Source: Allobosea sp. UNC402CLCol (GTDB lineage Bacteria > Pseudomonadota > Alphaproteobacteria > Rhizobiales > Beijerinckiaceae). Taken from it: a stretch of DNA of 64,000 nucleotides. The translations under genes and the position numbers were made by a program. Positions 36,557 through 45,531 of the stretch are shown here, piece by piece; position 1 is the stretch's first letter; each line of letters begins with the position of its first letter. The notes under the pieces were generated by a model that saw only the letters and a list, made by a program, of their open reading frames with translations, made no database searches and was not told where the DNA came from. The stretch covers positions 277,912 through 341,911 of the forward strand of contig NZ_JQJJ01000014.1 in NCBI RefSeq assembly GCF_000745475.1. The letters are read 5' to 3'.

Positions 36557-37345
36557 ATGGAAATCCTCTCAGGCTTCGGTTTTCTGACCTTGTTCGGCCT
36601 GAGCGCTCTGGCCGGCATCGCCCTGCGCATGTGGCTGCCGGAGGAGCATCTGTCGAAGGAGAACATGGAAGCGGTCCGGCTGGTGACCGGCCTGCTCGTG
36701 ACCTTCGCCGCGCTGGTGCTGAGCCTGCAGCTCTCGACCGCGCGCTCCGCCTTCGATTCCGCCAACAGGAACCGCTCGCTCTACGCGGCCGAGCTGGCGC
36801 GGCTCGACCAATGTCTGCGCAATCTGGGGCCGAACCTTGCTCCGACCCGGCAGATCCTGAGCCGCTACGTCGCCGCCGTGATCGCCAGTACCTGGCCTGC
36901 GGAGCCCGCTCCTTCGGTTGCCGGCATGCCGGATACCCGCCGCATGTCGGTTCGCGGCGAAGATGCGGTTCTGGCCGGCATGCTCAACGAGGTCGGACTG
37001 GCCATCGACACGACCGCTCCGGCGCCTGATCTATCCCCGGTTTTGCAACGCTGCCGGGCCGACTACGCCAGAGTTCAGGAAAGCCGCTGGGCCGTGATCG
37101 AGGATACGAACGGCCCGCAAAGCGGGCTGTTCCTCGGTATCATAAGCTTCTGGCTTGCGTTGGTGTTCCTGAGCTTCGGGTTGCAGGTGCCGCGCCGTCG
37201 AGTCAGCGGCATCGTCCTCGCGATCGGGGTGGTCTCCGTCGCGAGCGTAATGTTCGTCATCGTCGATCTGGCCTTGCCTTACCAAGGCCTGTTCGGGATT
37301 CGCAGCCTCGCCATGCGAGAAGCGCTGGCGGATATGAGCCGCTAG
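36557..37345 (+). CDS. DUF4239 (bestrophin-like) membrane protein
   Basis: 262-residue protein with four hydrophobic helices: two at the start (GFGFLTLFGLSALAGIAL, VTGLLVTFAALVLSLQLS) and two at the end (GLFLGIISFWLALVFLSFGL, VLAIGVVSVASVMFVIVDLA), separated by a helical soluble region of about 120 residues. This topology and the SxxxxAF..AN.NR motif after the second helix match DUF4239 proteins, distant relatives of bestrophin channels; actual transport is unproven. ATG 36557 chosen; ATG at 36521 would add 12 residues. Confidence 0.78.
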   Translation: MEILSGFGFLTLFGLSALAGIALRMWLPEEHLSKENMEAVRLVTGLLVTFAALVLSLQLSTARSAFDSANRNRSLYAAELARLDQCLRNLGPNLAPTRQILSRYVAAVIASTWPAEPAPSVAGMPDTRRMSVRGEDAVLAGMLNEVGLAIDTTAPAPDLSPVLQRCRADYARVQESRWAVIEDTNGPQSGLFLGIISFWLALVFLSFGLQVPRRRVSGIVLAIGVVSVASVMFVIVDLALPYQGLFGIRSLAMREALADMSR

Positions 37346-37382
37346 ATCGCCGAGCGTCCCGTCGGACGCGATCACGGCGATC
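37345..37382 (+). terminator. Compound hairpin after DUF4239 gene
   Basis: Outer arms GATCGCCG and CGGCGATC (8 bp) enclose an inner 6-bp stem GCGTCC/GGACGC with a 4-nt loop. It begins at the last base of the stop codon. No T-run follows, so it may be a message-end structure and not a classic intrinsic terminator. Confidence 0.4.
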
Positions 37383-37446
37383 TATCTACCTGATCGTATC
37401 GAATCGGGCTTTCCGAAAGCCGCGTCCCGGCTTCGGGCCGCCGCGT

Positions 37447-37656
37447 TCAGTTTTGGCTTTTGGAAGCCGTCGCCTGTTCGAGAATGCGGACGGTTTCCTC
37501 GAGGCTCTCCCGCACGCCGAGCATGAAATCCTTGCCGAACCCGATGATGGTGTCCGCCGGCTCGCCCTTGTGGGTGTAGACCACGACGACCTGCTCGGGA
37601 TTGACATAGACGGGCTTGCCGTCGCGCGGCGAGGTGAATTTGCACAGCTTGGGCAC
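37447..37656 (-). CDS. Small hypothetical protein
   Basis: 69-residue protein MPKLCKFTSPRDGKPVYVNP with a beta-rich first half (PVYVNPEQVVVVYTHKGE) and an amphipathic helix (FMLGVRESLEETVRILEQA) at the end. Start is a GTG with GGAGG six bases before it; the overlapping ATG frame gives an implausible arginine-rich protein. Similar short cytoplasmic proteins occur in Hyphomicrobiales; function unknown. Confidence 0.65.
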   Translation of the reverse strand: MPKLCKFTSPRDGKPVYVNPEQVVVVYTHKGEPADTIIGFGKDFMLGVRESLEETVRILEQATASKSQN

Positions 37657-37756
37657 GGCATTCCTCCGGGGCGGGGCTTGGGTGCGCGCAGGCGCCGATG
37701 GGGGCGGAAGCGTCCGGCGATGGGGCCGGCTCAGGCCGTGGCCCGATTCCGGGTGG

Positions 37757-37831
37757 TGGTGAGCGGGGTGGGGATCGAACCCACGACCACATGATTAAAA
37801 GTCACGTGCTCTACCACTGAGCTACCCGCCC
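37757..37831 (-). tRNA. tRNA-Lys (TTT anticodon)
   Basis: On the minus strand the sequence folds as a complete tRNA: acceptor GGGCGGG/CCCGCTC with one G-U pair, D-arm GCTC..GAGC, anticodon loop CTTTTAA giving TTT, T-arm with GGTTCGATCC, discriminator A and a genomically encoded CCA (37757-37759). Confidence 0.96.
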
Positions 37832-37975
37832 TCACAGGCCCGCTGACATACGGAGGTGAAGGGCGCGGGTCAACATGTCCAATGCACATCCATGCCGCCT
37901 GTCCCCTTCCTGGCGTAACCCTCCGGCCCCGTGCGTTAACCGCCCGGAAACCACGCCATCCTAGTCTCATCAACC

Positions 37976-38287
37976 ATGGTCATTCGTCGCGGTCTCAGAT
38001 CTGTCTTCGTGACGCTCGCGCTCTATGCGGTGTCGGCGCTGACGGTCAGCTATTTCTTGTTCCACGCCCAGCACGGCGCGCGCGGCCTCGAGGCGCGCGG
38101 CGCCGTTCGGGAATCGCTGCGCGAACTGGAAGCGGAGTTGGCGACGCTCACCCTGGAGCGCAAATCCTGGGAACAGCGCCTCGCCCTCGTGCGCGACGAC
38201 AATGTCGATCGCGATCTGCTCGACGAGTCGGCGCGTGCCATGCTTGCCCGGACCCACAAGAACGACGTCGTGATCATGGGGCGTTAG
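37976..38287 (+). CDS. FtsB/DivIC-like septum formation protein
   Basis: 103-residue protein: short cytoplasmic start, one membrane helix (VFVTLALYAVSALTVSYFLF, residues about 10-29), then a coiled coil (LEARGAVRESLRELEAELA... KSWEQRL) and a C-terminal DLLDESARAMLA segment as in FtsB/DivIC. It helps bridge the FtsQ/FtsL divisome complex. Location immediately before the pyruvate dehydrogenase genes is the usual one in Hyphomicrobiales. Confidence 0.88.
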   Translation: MVIRRGLRSVFVTLALYAVSALTVSYFLFHAQHGARGLEARGAVRESLRELEAELATLTLERKSWEQRLALVRDDNVDRDLLDESARAMLARTHKNDVVIMGR

Positions 38288-38322
38288 CGAGCCGGCTGTT
38301 AGTCTCAGACGTATCAATTAAC

Positions 38323-38350
38323 TTGAATCCAGTTACGCCTGCAGTATCAT
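38323..38350 (+). promoter_or_regulatory. Candidate sigma-70 promoter before pdhA
   Basis: TTGAAT at 38323-38328 and TATCAT at 38345-38350 with a 16-base spacer, in an AT-rich stretch after the FtsB-like gene and about 100 bases before pdhA. It would drive the pdhA-pdhB-pdhC-lpd unit. Confidence 0.45.
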
Positions 38351-38453
38351 TATATTTCAACGGCTTAGATGATGGTGCAGTGCGAGATAGCGTCCTCGCC
38401 AAGGTTTTTTCGATCCTCTACAACAAAGGTCGAAGGCCCTTGGAGGATCGTCT

Positions 38454-39551
38454 ATGGCTGTTGCTGCGCGTAAACCGAAAGCTCCCGCCCCATCGAAAGC
38501 CGCCGCCAAGCCGGCAAAGGCACGTTCGGCCAAGGAGGGAGCGGGGCAGTCCGCCCCGGCTGCCAGCAATGTCACTCCCTTCACCAAGGACGAAGACCTC
38601 CACGCCTATCGCGAGATGCTGCTGATCCGGCGCTTCGAGGAGAAGGCCGGCCAGATGTACGGCATGGGCCTGATCGGCGGCTTCTGCCACCTCTATATCG
38701 GCCAGGAAGCCGTCGTCATCGGCATGCAGATGGCCTCCAAGGATGGTGACCAGGTCATCACCGGCTATCGCGACCACGGCCACATGCTGGCCTGCGGCAT
38801 GGAATCGCGCGGCGTGATGGCTGAGCTCACCGGTCGGCGCGGCGGCTATTCGCGCGGCAAGGGCGGCTCCATGCACATGTTCAGCCGCGAGAAGAACTTC
38901 TATGGCGGCCACGGCATCGTCGGCGCGCAGGTATCGCTCGGAACGGGCCTCGCCTTCGCCGACTGGTATCGCGGCGACAACACGGTCTCGATGACCTATT
39001 TCGGCGACGGCGCCGCCAATCAGGGCCAGGTCTACGAGAGCTTCAACATGGCCGAGCTCTGGAAGCTGCCGGTCGTGTTCATCATCGAGAACAACCGCTA
39101 CGCCATGGGCACCGCGGTGAGCCGCGCTTCGGCCCAGACCGATTTCTCGCGCCGCGGCGTCTCCTTCAACATTCCGGGCGAGCAGGTCGACGGCATGGAT
39201 GTCCGGGCCGTTCGCGAGGCCGGCCAGCGCGCGATCGACCATGCGCGCTCCGGCAAGGGCCCCTACATCCTGGAGATGCAGACCTACCGCTATCGCGGCC
39301 ACTCGATGTCGGACCCGGCGAAGTACCGCTCCAAGGACGAGGTCCAGCGGATGCGCGAGGAGCATGATCCGATCGAGCAGGTCCGGGCCCGGCTGGTCCG
39401 CGAGTTCAAGGTCGGCGAGGACGAGCTGAAGGCGATCGACGCCAAGGTGCGCGAGATCGTCAACGACGCCGCCGAATTCGCGACGCATGACCCCGAGCCC
39501 GACGTCTCGGAACTTTACACCGACATCCTGCTGGAGCCGGCGCAGGGCTGA
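38454..39551 (+). CDS. pdhA: Pyruvate dehydrogenase E1 alpha subunit
   Basis: 365-residue thiamine-diphosphate-binding subunit of the E1 component, which decarboxylates pyruvate. TPP motif YFGDGAANQGQVYESFNMAE with IENN (about residues 182-215), and YRYRGHSMSDPAKYRSKDE containing the loop serines. The first 40 residues are a lysine/alanine/proline-rich extension before VTPFTKDEDLHAYREM, usual in rhizobial PdhA. First gene of the complex: pdhA, pdhB, pdhC and lpd follow in order with short gaps. Confidence 0.96.
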   Translation: MAVAARKPKAPAPSKAAAKPAKARSAKEGAGQSAPAASNVTPFTKDEDLHAYREMLLIRRFEEKAGQMYGMGLIGGFCHLYIGQEAVVIGMQMASKDGDQVITGYRDHGHMLACGMESRGVMAELTGRRGGYSRGKGGSMHMFSREKNFYGGHGIVGAQVSLGTGLAFADWYRGDNTVSMTYFGDGAANQGQVYESFNMAELWKLPVVFIIENNRYAMGTAVSRASAQTDFSRRGVSFNIPGEQVDGMDVRAVREAGQRAIDHARSGKGPYILEMQTYRYRGHSMSDPAKYRSKDEVQRMREEHDPIEQVRARLVREFKVGEDELKAIDAKVREIVNDAAEFATHDPEPDVSELYTDILLEPAQG

Positions 39552-39607
39552 CGCCCGCGCCGCTGCCGCCTCTCGCCTTTCCCCGCGTCTAGAATCCGGG
39601 TGCGTTC

Positions 39608-41014
39608 ATGCCGATCGACATTCTCATGCCTGCCCTTTCTCCCACCATGGAGGAAGGAAAACTGGCCAAGTGGCTGAAAAAAGAGGGCGATCAGGTCAAG
39701 TCCGGCGACATCATCGCCGAGATCGAGACCGACAAGGCGACCATGGAGGTCGAGGCGGTCGATGAGGGCATCCTCGCCAAGATCCTGGTGCCGGACGGCA
39801 GCGAGAATGTCGCGGTCAACACGCGGATCGGCGTGATCGCCGCCGATGGCGAGGATGTCAGCGCCGCGGCGAGCGGAGCCGGCAAGGCGGCGGCCGAGAA
39901 GCCGGCCGAGGCCAAGGAAGAGCCGAAGCCCGAGGCCAAGGCGGAAGACGCTCCCGCTGCCAGCAAGCCCGAGAGCGTGCCGGCCCAGGCGAAGGCCTAT
40001 GACGCTTCGTCCGAATTCCCGGCCGGCGCCGAGATCGTCAGCCAGACGGTCCGCGAGGCGCTGCGTGACGCGATGGCAGAGGAGATGCGCCGCGACGGCG
40101 ACGTCTTCGTCATGGGCGAGGAGGTCGCGGAGTATCAGGGCGCCTACAAGGTCACTCAAGGGTTGCTGCAGGAATTCGGCGCCAAGCGCGTCATCGATAC
40201 CCCGATCACCGAGCATGGCTTCGCCGGCATCGGCGTCGGCGCGGCGCTCTCGGGCCTCAGGCCCATCGTCGAGTTCATGACCTTCAACTTCGCCATGCAG
40301 GCGATCGACCAGATCATCAACTCCGCGGCCAAGACGCTCTACATGTCCGGCGGACAGATGGGCTGCCCGATCGTGTTCCGCGGCCCCAACGGCGCGGCCG
40401 CCCGCGTCGGTGCCCAACACAGCCACGACTATGCGGCGTGGTACTCCAACGTGCCGGGCCTCAAGGTGGTGATGCCCTACAGCGCCTCCGACGCGAAGGG
40501 GCTGCTCAAGAGCGCGATCCGCGACCCGAACCCGGTGATCTTCCTCGAAAACGAGATCATGTACGGCAAGTCCTTCGACGTGCCGAAGGGCGACGATTTC
40601 CTGATCCCGATCGGCAAGGCCAAGGTGGTGCGGCCGGGCACCGACGTGACCATCGTCTCCTTTGGCATCGGCATGACCTATGCGCTCGGCGCTGCCGAGG
40701 CGCTGGCCAAGGACGGCATCGAGGCCGAGGTCATCGACCTCCGCACGATCCGCCCGATGGATATCGAGACGGTTGTTGCCTCCGTGCAGAAGACCAATCG
40801 CTGCGTCGCGGTGGAGGAGGGCTTCCCGCAGTCCGGCGTCACCGCCGAGATCGGCATGAAGATCATGGAGGCGGCGTTCGACTATCTCGACGCCCCCGTC
40901 GCCCGCGTCACCGGCAAGGACGTGCCGATGCCTTACGCGGCGAACCTCGAGAAGCTCGCTTTGCCGAATATCGGCGAGGTCGTCGCGGCGGCCAAGGCCG
41001 TCTGCTATCGCTGA
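39608..41014 (+). CDS. pdhB: Pyruvate dehydrogenase E1 beta subunit with lipoyl domain
   Basis: 468-residue E1 beta subunit carrying its own N-terminal lipoyl domain (residues 1-78, lipoylated lysine 43 in [10 protein letters not shown]), then an alanine/glutamate/proline linker (about 80-135), and the transketolase-like catalytic part ([43 protein letters not shown] in parts, [11 protein letters not shown]). Fused lipoyl-E1 beta is characteristic of Alphaproteobacteria. Its lipoyl segment is nearly identical at DNA level to that of pdhC. Confidence 0.96.
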   Translation: MPIDILMPALSPTMEEGKLAKWLKKEGDQVKSGDIIAEIETDKATMEVEAVDEGILAKILVPDGSENVAVNTRIGVIAADGEDVSAAASGAGKAAAEKPAEAKEEPKPEAKAEDAPAASKPESVPAQAKAYDASSEFPAGAEIVSQTVREALRDAMAEEMRRDGDVFVMGEEVAEYQGAYKVTQGLLQEFGAKRVIDTPITEHGFAGIGVGAALSGLRPIVEFMTFNFAMQAIDQIINSAAKTLYMSGGQMGCPIVFRGPNGAAARVGAQHSHDYAAWYSNVPGLKVVMPYSASDAKGLLKSAIRDPNPVIFLENEIMYGKSFDVPKGDDFLIPIGKAKVVRPGTDVTIVSFGIGMTYALGAAEALAKDGIEAEVIDLRTIRPMDIETVVASVQKTNRCVAVEEGFPQSGVTAEIGMKIMEAAFDYLDAPVARVTGKDVPMPYAANLEKLALPNIGEVVAAAKAVCYR

Positions 41015-41027
41015 GAAGGGCTGACCG

Positions 41028-42365
41028 ATGCCGACCAACATCCTGATGCCCGCGCTCTCTCCGACGATGGAGAAGGGCAATCTCGCCAAATGGCTGAAGA
41101 AGGAAGGCGACACCATTAAGTCCGGCGACATCATCGCCGAGATCGAGACCGACAAGGCCACGATGGAGGTCGAGGCGGTCGATGAGGGCATCCTCGCCAA
41201 GATCGTGGTGCCGGAAGGCACGGCCGATGTCGCGGTCAACGAGGTGATCGGCGTGATCGCCGGCGAGGGCGAGGACGCCAAGAGCGTCTCCGCTCCGGCG
41301 GCCGGCGCTGCGCCGAAGGCGGAAGCTCCCAAGGCCGAGCCTGCGAAAGCCGAAGTCGCTCCGGCCGCCGCTGCGCCTGCCAAGGCGGCTGAAGCACCGG
41401 TTGCGACTGCTCCGGCGAAGGCTGACGGCAGCCGCCCCTTCGCCTCGCCGCTGGCGCGGCGTCTCGCCAAGGACGCGGGGCTCGACCTCTCCGCCATCGC
41501 CGGCTCCGGCCCGCATGGCCGCATCGTCGAGAAGGATGTCGAGGCTGCCAAAAAGGGCGGCGGTGCCAAGGCTGCCCCGGCGGCTGCTCCCACGGCCAAG
41601 CCCGCTGCCGCGCCGCTCGCGGCCGGCCCCTCGGACGAGGCGGTCAAGAAGCTGTTCGCGCCGGATTCCTATGAAGAAATTCCGCATGACGGGATGCGCA
41701 AGACGATCGCGCGCCGCCTGCTCGAGGCCAAGCAGACCGTCCCGCATTTCTACGTCACCGTCGATTGCGAACTCGACGCGCTGCTGAAGCTGCGCGCGGA
41801 GCTCAATGCGGCCGCGCCGGAGAAGGACGGCAAGCCCGCCTACAAGCTCTCGGTTAACGACATGGTCATCAAGGCGCTGGCGCTGGCGCTCAAGGCGGTT
41901 CCGGACGCAAACGTGTCCTGGACCGAGAACACGATGCTCAAGCACAAGCATGCCGATGTCGGCGTCGCCGTCTCGATCCCGGGCGGCCTGATCACGCCGA
42001 TCATCCGCGATGCCTGCCACAAGACGCTGTCGCAGATCTCCAACGAGATGAAGGACATGGCGGCCCGCGCCAAGGCCCGCAAGCTGAAGCCCGAAGAGTA
42101 TCAGGGCGGCACGACGGCAGTCTCGAACCTCGGCATGTTCGGGGTCAAGGACTTCGCGGCGATCGTCAATCCGCCGCATGCGACGATCCTGGCGGTTGGC
42201 GCCGGCGAGCAGCGCGTCATCGTCAAGGGCGGTCAGCCGGCTGTCGCGACGGTGATGTCGGTGACGCTCTCGACCGACCACCGCGCCGTCGACGGCGCGC
42301 TTGGTGCCGAGCTTCTCGCGGCGTTCAAGGGCTATATCGAGAAGCCCATGGCGATGCTGGTCTGA
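41028..42365 (+). CDS. pdhC: Dihydrolipoamide acetyltransferase (PDH E2)
   Basis: 445-residue core of the pyruvate dehydrogenase complex, transferring the acetyl group to CoA. One lipoyl domain (residues 1-78, lysine 43), a long alanine/proline linker, a peripheral-subunit-binding domain (FASPLARRLAKDAGLDLSAI, about 137-172), a second linker, and the catalytic domain ending with the active-site signature STDHRAVDGALGAELL. It starts 13 bases after pdhB. Confidence 0.96.
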   Translation: MPTNILMPALSPTMEKGNLAKWLKKEGDTIKSGDIIAEIETDKATMEVEAVDEGILAKIVVPEGTADVAVNEVIGVIAGEGEDAKSVSAPAAGAAPKAEAPKAEPAKAEVAPAAAAPAKAAEAPVATAPAKADGSRPFASPLARRLAKDAGLDLSAIAGSGPHGRIVEKDVEAAKKGGGAKAAPAAAPTAKPAAAPLAAGPSDEAVKKLFAPDSYEEIPHDGMRKTIARRLLEAKQTVPHFYVTVDCELDALLKLRAELNAAAPEKDGKPAYKLSVNDMVIKALALALKAVPDANVSWTENTMLKHKHADVGVAVSIPGGLITPIIRDACHKTLSQISNEMKDMAARAKARKLKPEEYQGGTTAVSNLGMFGVKDFAAIVNPPHATILAVGAGEQRVIVKGGQPAVATVMSVTLSTDHRAVDGALGAELLAAFKGYIEKPMAMLV

Positions 42366-42383
42366 GGCGGCGGGAGAAACACC

Positions 42384-43823
42384 ATGGCTGACTACGACAT
42401 CATCGTCATCGGCTCCGGCCCTGGCGGCTATATCGCCGCCATCCGCGCCGCCCAGCTCGGCTTCAGGACCGCGATCGTCGAGCGTGAGCATCTCGCCGGC
42501 ATCTGCTCGAACTGGGGCTGCATCCCGACCAAGGCGCTGCTGCGCTCGGCCGAGATCCTGCATTACGGCCAGCATGCCAAGGATTACGGACTCGTCCTGG
42601 AAGGTTCTTTCAAGGCCGATCTTGAAGCGGTCGTGAAGCGTTCGCGCGGTATCGCGGTCAGGATGAACAACGGCGTCCAGTTCCTGATGAAGAAGAACAA
42701 GGTCGACGTGATCTGGGGCGAGGCCAAGCTCACCAAGCCCGGCACGATCACCGTCGCGCCGACCAAGAAGCCGGCGATGCAGCCGCAGGGCCCGATCCCG
42801 AAGAACGCCAAGGGCGAGGGCACCTATACCGCCGACCACATCATCGTCGCGACCGGCGCCCGGCCGCGCGCGCTGCCCGGCCTCGAGCCGGATGGCAAGC
42901 TGATCTGGACCTATTTCGAGTCGATGGTTCCGGCCAAGATGCCGAAATCGCTGCTCGTGATGGGCTCCGGCGCGATCGGCATCGAATTCGCCTCGTTCTA
43001 CCGGACGATGGGTGTCGATGTGACGGTGGTCGAGGTGCTGCCGCAGGTCGTGCCGGTCGAGGATGCCGAGATCGGCGCCTTCGCGCGAAAGGCCTTCGAG
43101 AAGCAGGGCATGAAGATCATCACCAGCGCCAAGGTGACGAAGGTCGAGAAATCAGCGGACTCCGTCACCGCCCATATCGAGGACGAGAAGGGCGGCAAGC
43201 AGACGATCACGGCCGACCGCATGATCTCGGCCGTCGGCGTCGTCGGCAATATCGAGAATATCGGGCTGGAGGCGCTCGGCGTGAAAACCGATCGCGGCTG
43301 CATCGTCATCGACGATCTCTGCCGGACCAACGTCAAGGGCGTCTACGCCATCGGTGACGTCGCCGGCCCGCCTATGCTGGCGCACAAGGCCGAGCATGAG
43401 GCGGTGATCTGCGTCGAGGCGATCAAGGGGCTGCATCCGCACCCGATGGACAAGTCGATGATCCCCGGCTGCACCTATTGCCACCCGCAGATCGCCAGCG
43501 TCGGCCTGACCGAGGCGAAGGCCAAGGCTGCCGGCTACGAGCTCAAGGTCGGCCGCTTCAACTTCGTCGCCAACGGCAAGGCCGTGGCGCTCGGCGAGGA
43601 TTCGGGGCTGGCGAAGACGATCTTCGACGCCAAGACCGGCAAGTTGCTCGGCGCCCATCTGGTCGGCCCGGAGGTCACCGAGCTGATCCAGGGCTTCGTC
43701 GTCGCGATGAACCTCGAGACGACCGAGGAAGAATTGATGCACACCATCTTCCCGCATCCGACCCTGTCGGAAGTGATGAAGGAAAGCGTGCTCGATGCTT
43801 ACGGCAAGGTGTTGAACGCCTAG
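42384..43823 (+). CDS. lpdA: Dihydrolipoamide dehydrogenase (E3)
   Basis: 479-residue flavoprotein that reoxidises lipoyl groups and reduces NAD+. FAD motif VIGSGPGGYIAAIRAA at the N-terminus, redox-active cysteines 41 and 46 (GICSNWGCIPTKALL, with serine-asparagine-tryptophan in place of the commoner LNV), NAD motif GSGAIGIEFASFY, FAD-binding YAIGDVAGPPMLAHKA and the catalytic dyad in FPHPTLSEVMKE. Being directly after pdhC, it serves the pyruvate complex. Confidence 0.96.
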   Translation: MADYDIIVIGSGPGGYIAAIRAAQLGFRTAIVEREHLAGICSNWGCIPTKALLRSAEILHYGQHAKDYGLVLEGSFKADLEAVVKRSRGIAVRMNNGVQFLMKKNKVDVIWGEAKLTKPGTITVAPTKKPAMQPQGPIPKNAKGEGTYTADHIIVATGARPRALPGLEPDGKLIWTYFESMVPAKMPKSLLVMGSGAIGIEFASFYRTMGVDVTVVEVLPQVVPVEDAEIGAFARKAFEKQGMKIITSAKVTKVEKSADSVTAHIEDEKGGKQTITADRMISAVGVVGNIENIGLEALGVKTDRGCIVIDDLCRTNVKGVYAIGDVAGPPMLAHKAEHEAVICVEAIKGLHPHPMDKSMIPGCTYCHPQIASVGLTEAKAKAAGYELKVGRFNFVANGKAVALGEDSGLAKTIFDAKTGKLLGAHLVGPEVTELIQGFVVAMNLETTEEELMHTIFPHPTLSEVMKESVLDAYGKVLNA

Positions 43824-43889
43824 CTGCGCAGTCACGGCGGAGAGCCTGGAATTGGCTCTCCATGGGCGATATGGCGGCGGGGGCGTGCC

Positions 43890-44666
43890 ATGAAGCGTGC
43901 GGGTGCAAGGCTGCTGACCGTTCTCGCGGCTGTCCTGTTTGGCGGCGCGGGAGCCTTGGCCTGTGACGGCGATACATGCGCCAACGGCCTGGCCTATGAA
44001 GCGTTCGGCGCGGCACCCGGCGGCGGGACGCGCCCCGTCCTCGCCATCTTTGTTCACGGGGACGTTTCGGCCGGAGGGCCGGCCGACTACATGTACGGCC
44101 ATGCCAGGCGGTTCGCGGCCGGCCGCAAGAATGTGGTGGCCGTTGCTCTGCTGCGGCCCGGCTATTACGACCGCGCCGGCCGTCGCAGCGACGGCTCCGA
44201 TAATGGCCGTCGGGATACGTTCCAATCCGGCAACAACAGCGCTGTCGCCGGGGCGATCCAGGAGCTGAAGCGCATCTACAACGCCCGCAACGTGGTGGCT
44301 CTCGGGCATTCGGGTGGCGCCGGCACGATCGGTGTCGTGGCCGGAAGCCATCCCGGCCTGATCAACGGCCTCGTGCTGGTGTCATGCCCTTGCGACGTTC
44401 CGGCCTGGTATGCCAGCCGAGGCCGGCGGCCAGGAGCGGCTCAGTCGCCGGTGGACTACGTGTCCGGCATTCCCGCAGGGACGCCGATCGTCACTGTCAC
44501 CGGACAGGCGGACGACAACACCCGCCCGGAACTGGCGGCGGACTATGTCGCGAAGGTGCAGGCGAGGGGGCTGCCCGCGAGAGCGCAGATCGTCGGGGGC
44601 GGGCATAATTTCGGTGGCGCGCTTGCGGCGACGTCGGTTTCCGCGCTCGCAGCGATGGTCCGCTGA
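43890..44666 (+). CDS. Exported alpha/beta hydrolase-like protein
   Basis: 258-residue protein with a signal peptide (RLLTVLAAVLFGGAGALAC, residues about 7-25; two more cysteine-rich residues follow in CDGDTC). The mature part has an alpha/beta hydrolase layout: FVHGDVSAGGPADY, nucleophile elbow ALGHSGGAGT with serine, TGQADDNTRPE as acid loop and GGGHNFGG with the histidine. The mature start CDGDTCANG suggests a disulfide. Probably periplasmic; substrate unknown. It sits 66 bases after lpdA beyond an 8-bp hairpin (43839-43861). Confidence 0.8.
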   Translation: MKRAGARLLTVLAAVLFGGAGALACDGDTCANGLAYEAFGAAPGGGTRPVLAIFVHGDVSAGGPADYMYGHARRFAAGRKNVVAVALLRPGYYDRAGRRSDGSDNGRRDTFQSGNNSAVAGAIQELKRIYNARNVVALGHSGGAGTIGVVAGSHPGLINGLVLVSCPCDVPAWYASRGRRPGAAQSPVDYVSGIPAGTPIVTVTGQADDNTRPELAADYVAKVQARGLPARAQIVGGGHNFGGALAATSVSALAAMVR

Positions 44667-44728
44667 TCGGCCGCGACGCTCGCCCGCATCGACTTGGCGG
44701 CCGCCCGCTCGCGCTCCATATTGCGCCC

Positions 44729-45067
44729 ATGCCGCCACGCACCCGCAAATCATCCAAGCCCGATCGCGTCGTCCGCGACGAGGATATCGAGATCCTGCCG
44801 CCGCGCCGGACGCTGCCGCTCGACTGGAGCGTCATCGTCCCGACAGTGGCGTCCGGCACCGTCATCGGCTTCGCCGCGAGCCTCGTGGTCGGCGGAGGCG
44901 GGCTGATCCGCCATGCCGTCGTCGGCGTGCTCGGCATGCTGGTGGGACAGGGCATCGTGCGCCTGACCGGCTGGCGATTGAATACGGGCTACGGTTTCCT
45001 CGACGATGCCGGCATGGCGGTGCTGGGTGCCATCCTCGTCATCCTGCTGGCACGCTTCATCGCGTAA
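44729..45067 (+). CDS. Small multi-pass membrane protein, GlsB-like
   Basis: 112-residue protein: 33 polar residues, then three hydrophobic helices (IVPTVASGTVIGFAASLVVG, LIRHAVVGVLGMLVGQGIV, MAVLGAILVILLARFIA). The plan, with glycine-rich helices and a VVGVLGMLVG segment, resembles the GlsB/YeaQ/YmgE family and the next gene, although similarity is distant. Function unknown; the family is linked to envelope stress in enterobacteria. Confidence 0.65.
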   Translation: MPPRTRKSSKPDRVVRDEDIEILPPRRTLPLDWSVIVPTVASGTVIGFAASLVVGGGGLIRHAVVGVLGMLVGQGIVRLTGWRLNTGYGFLDDAGMAVLGAILVILLARFIA

Positions 45068-45152
45068 GTTTGGATTTCGTCTTCAGGAACTTTCACGCAG
45101 GGCTTACGGTTATCGGCGCGCGCCTTCGCGCATGGCTAGGGGGATATCCGCG

Positions 45153-45431
45153 ATGGAAAGCTTTGCCGCCACCATGGCCCAGCCGGGCTACGGTTTCTTC
45201 ATGACGCTGCTGATCGGTCTCATCGCCGGCTGGATCGCCGAGCGCCTGACCTCATCCGATCACGGTCTCTTCACCAACATGCTGGTCGGCGTCGCCGGCT
45301 CCTTCGTCGGCGCCAAGATCGCCGAATTGCTGGAGGTTCCGGTCTTCGGCTTCTGGCGGACGCTGACGGCTGCGGTGGCCGGCGCCATCGTCATCATCGT
45401 GATCTGGAACGCGGCGCGCGGGCGCCGCTGA
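45153..45431 (+). CDS. GlsB/YeaQ/YmgE family membrane protein
   Basis: 92-residue protein with three helices: FMTLLIGLIAGWIAERL, NMLVGVAGSFVGAKIAELL and TLTAAVAGAIVIIVIW, followed by NAARGRR. This is the family pattern of GlsB/YeaQ/YmgE (transglycosylase-associated) proteins. ATG 45153 has GGGGGAT upstream; ATG at 45132 is possible. Followed by a good terminator. Confidence 0.78.
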   Translation: MESFAATMAQPGYGFFMTLLIGLIAGWIAERLTSSDHGLFTNMLVGVAGSFVGAKIAELLEVPVFGFWRTLTAAVAGAIVIIVIWNAARGRR

Positions 45432-45486
45432 GGAGCGCTTGCCCGTCGGGCAGTTGCGGGAGCGCGCTTTGGGGATTAGCTAAGAG

Positions 45487-45514
45487 GGAGCCGGCCTTGC
45501 CGGCTCCTGCTTTT
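45487..45514 (+). terminator. Rho-independent terminator before lipA
   Basis: Perfect stem GGAGCCGGC/GCCGGCTCC with a 3-nt loop followed by TGCTTTTG on the plus strand, 56 bases after the GlsB-family gene and 18 bases before the lipA start. It separates lipA from the upstream unit or, being so close to lipA, sits in its leader. Confidence 0.78.
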
Positions 45515-45531
45515 GAAGCCCGGACCCCGTT

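Noticed and set aside
37386..37661. Alternative ATG frame (91 codons) overlapping the small gene at 37447
   Set aside because: Its protein is arginine/serine-rich and featureless, whereas the GTG frame has ordered strands and a helix and a well-placed GGAGG.
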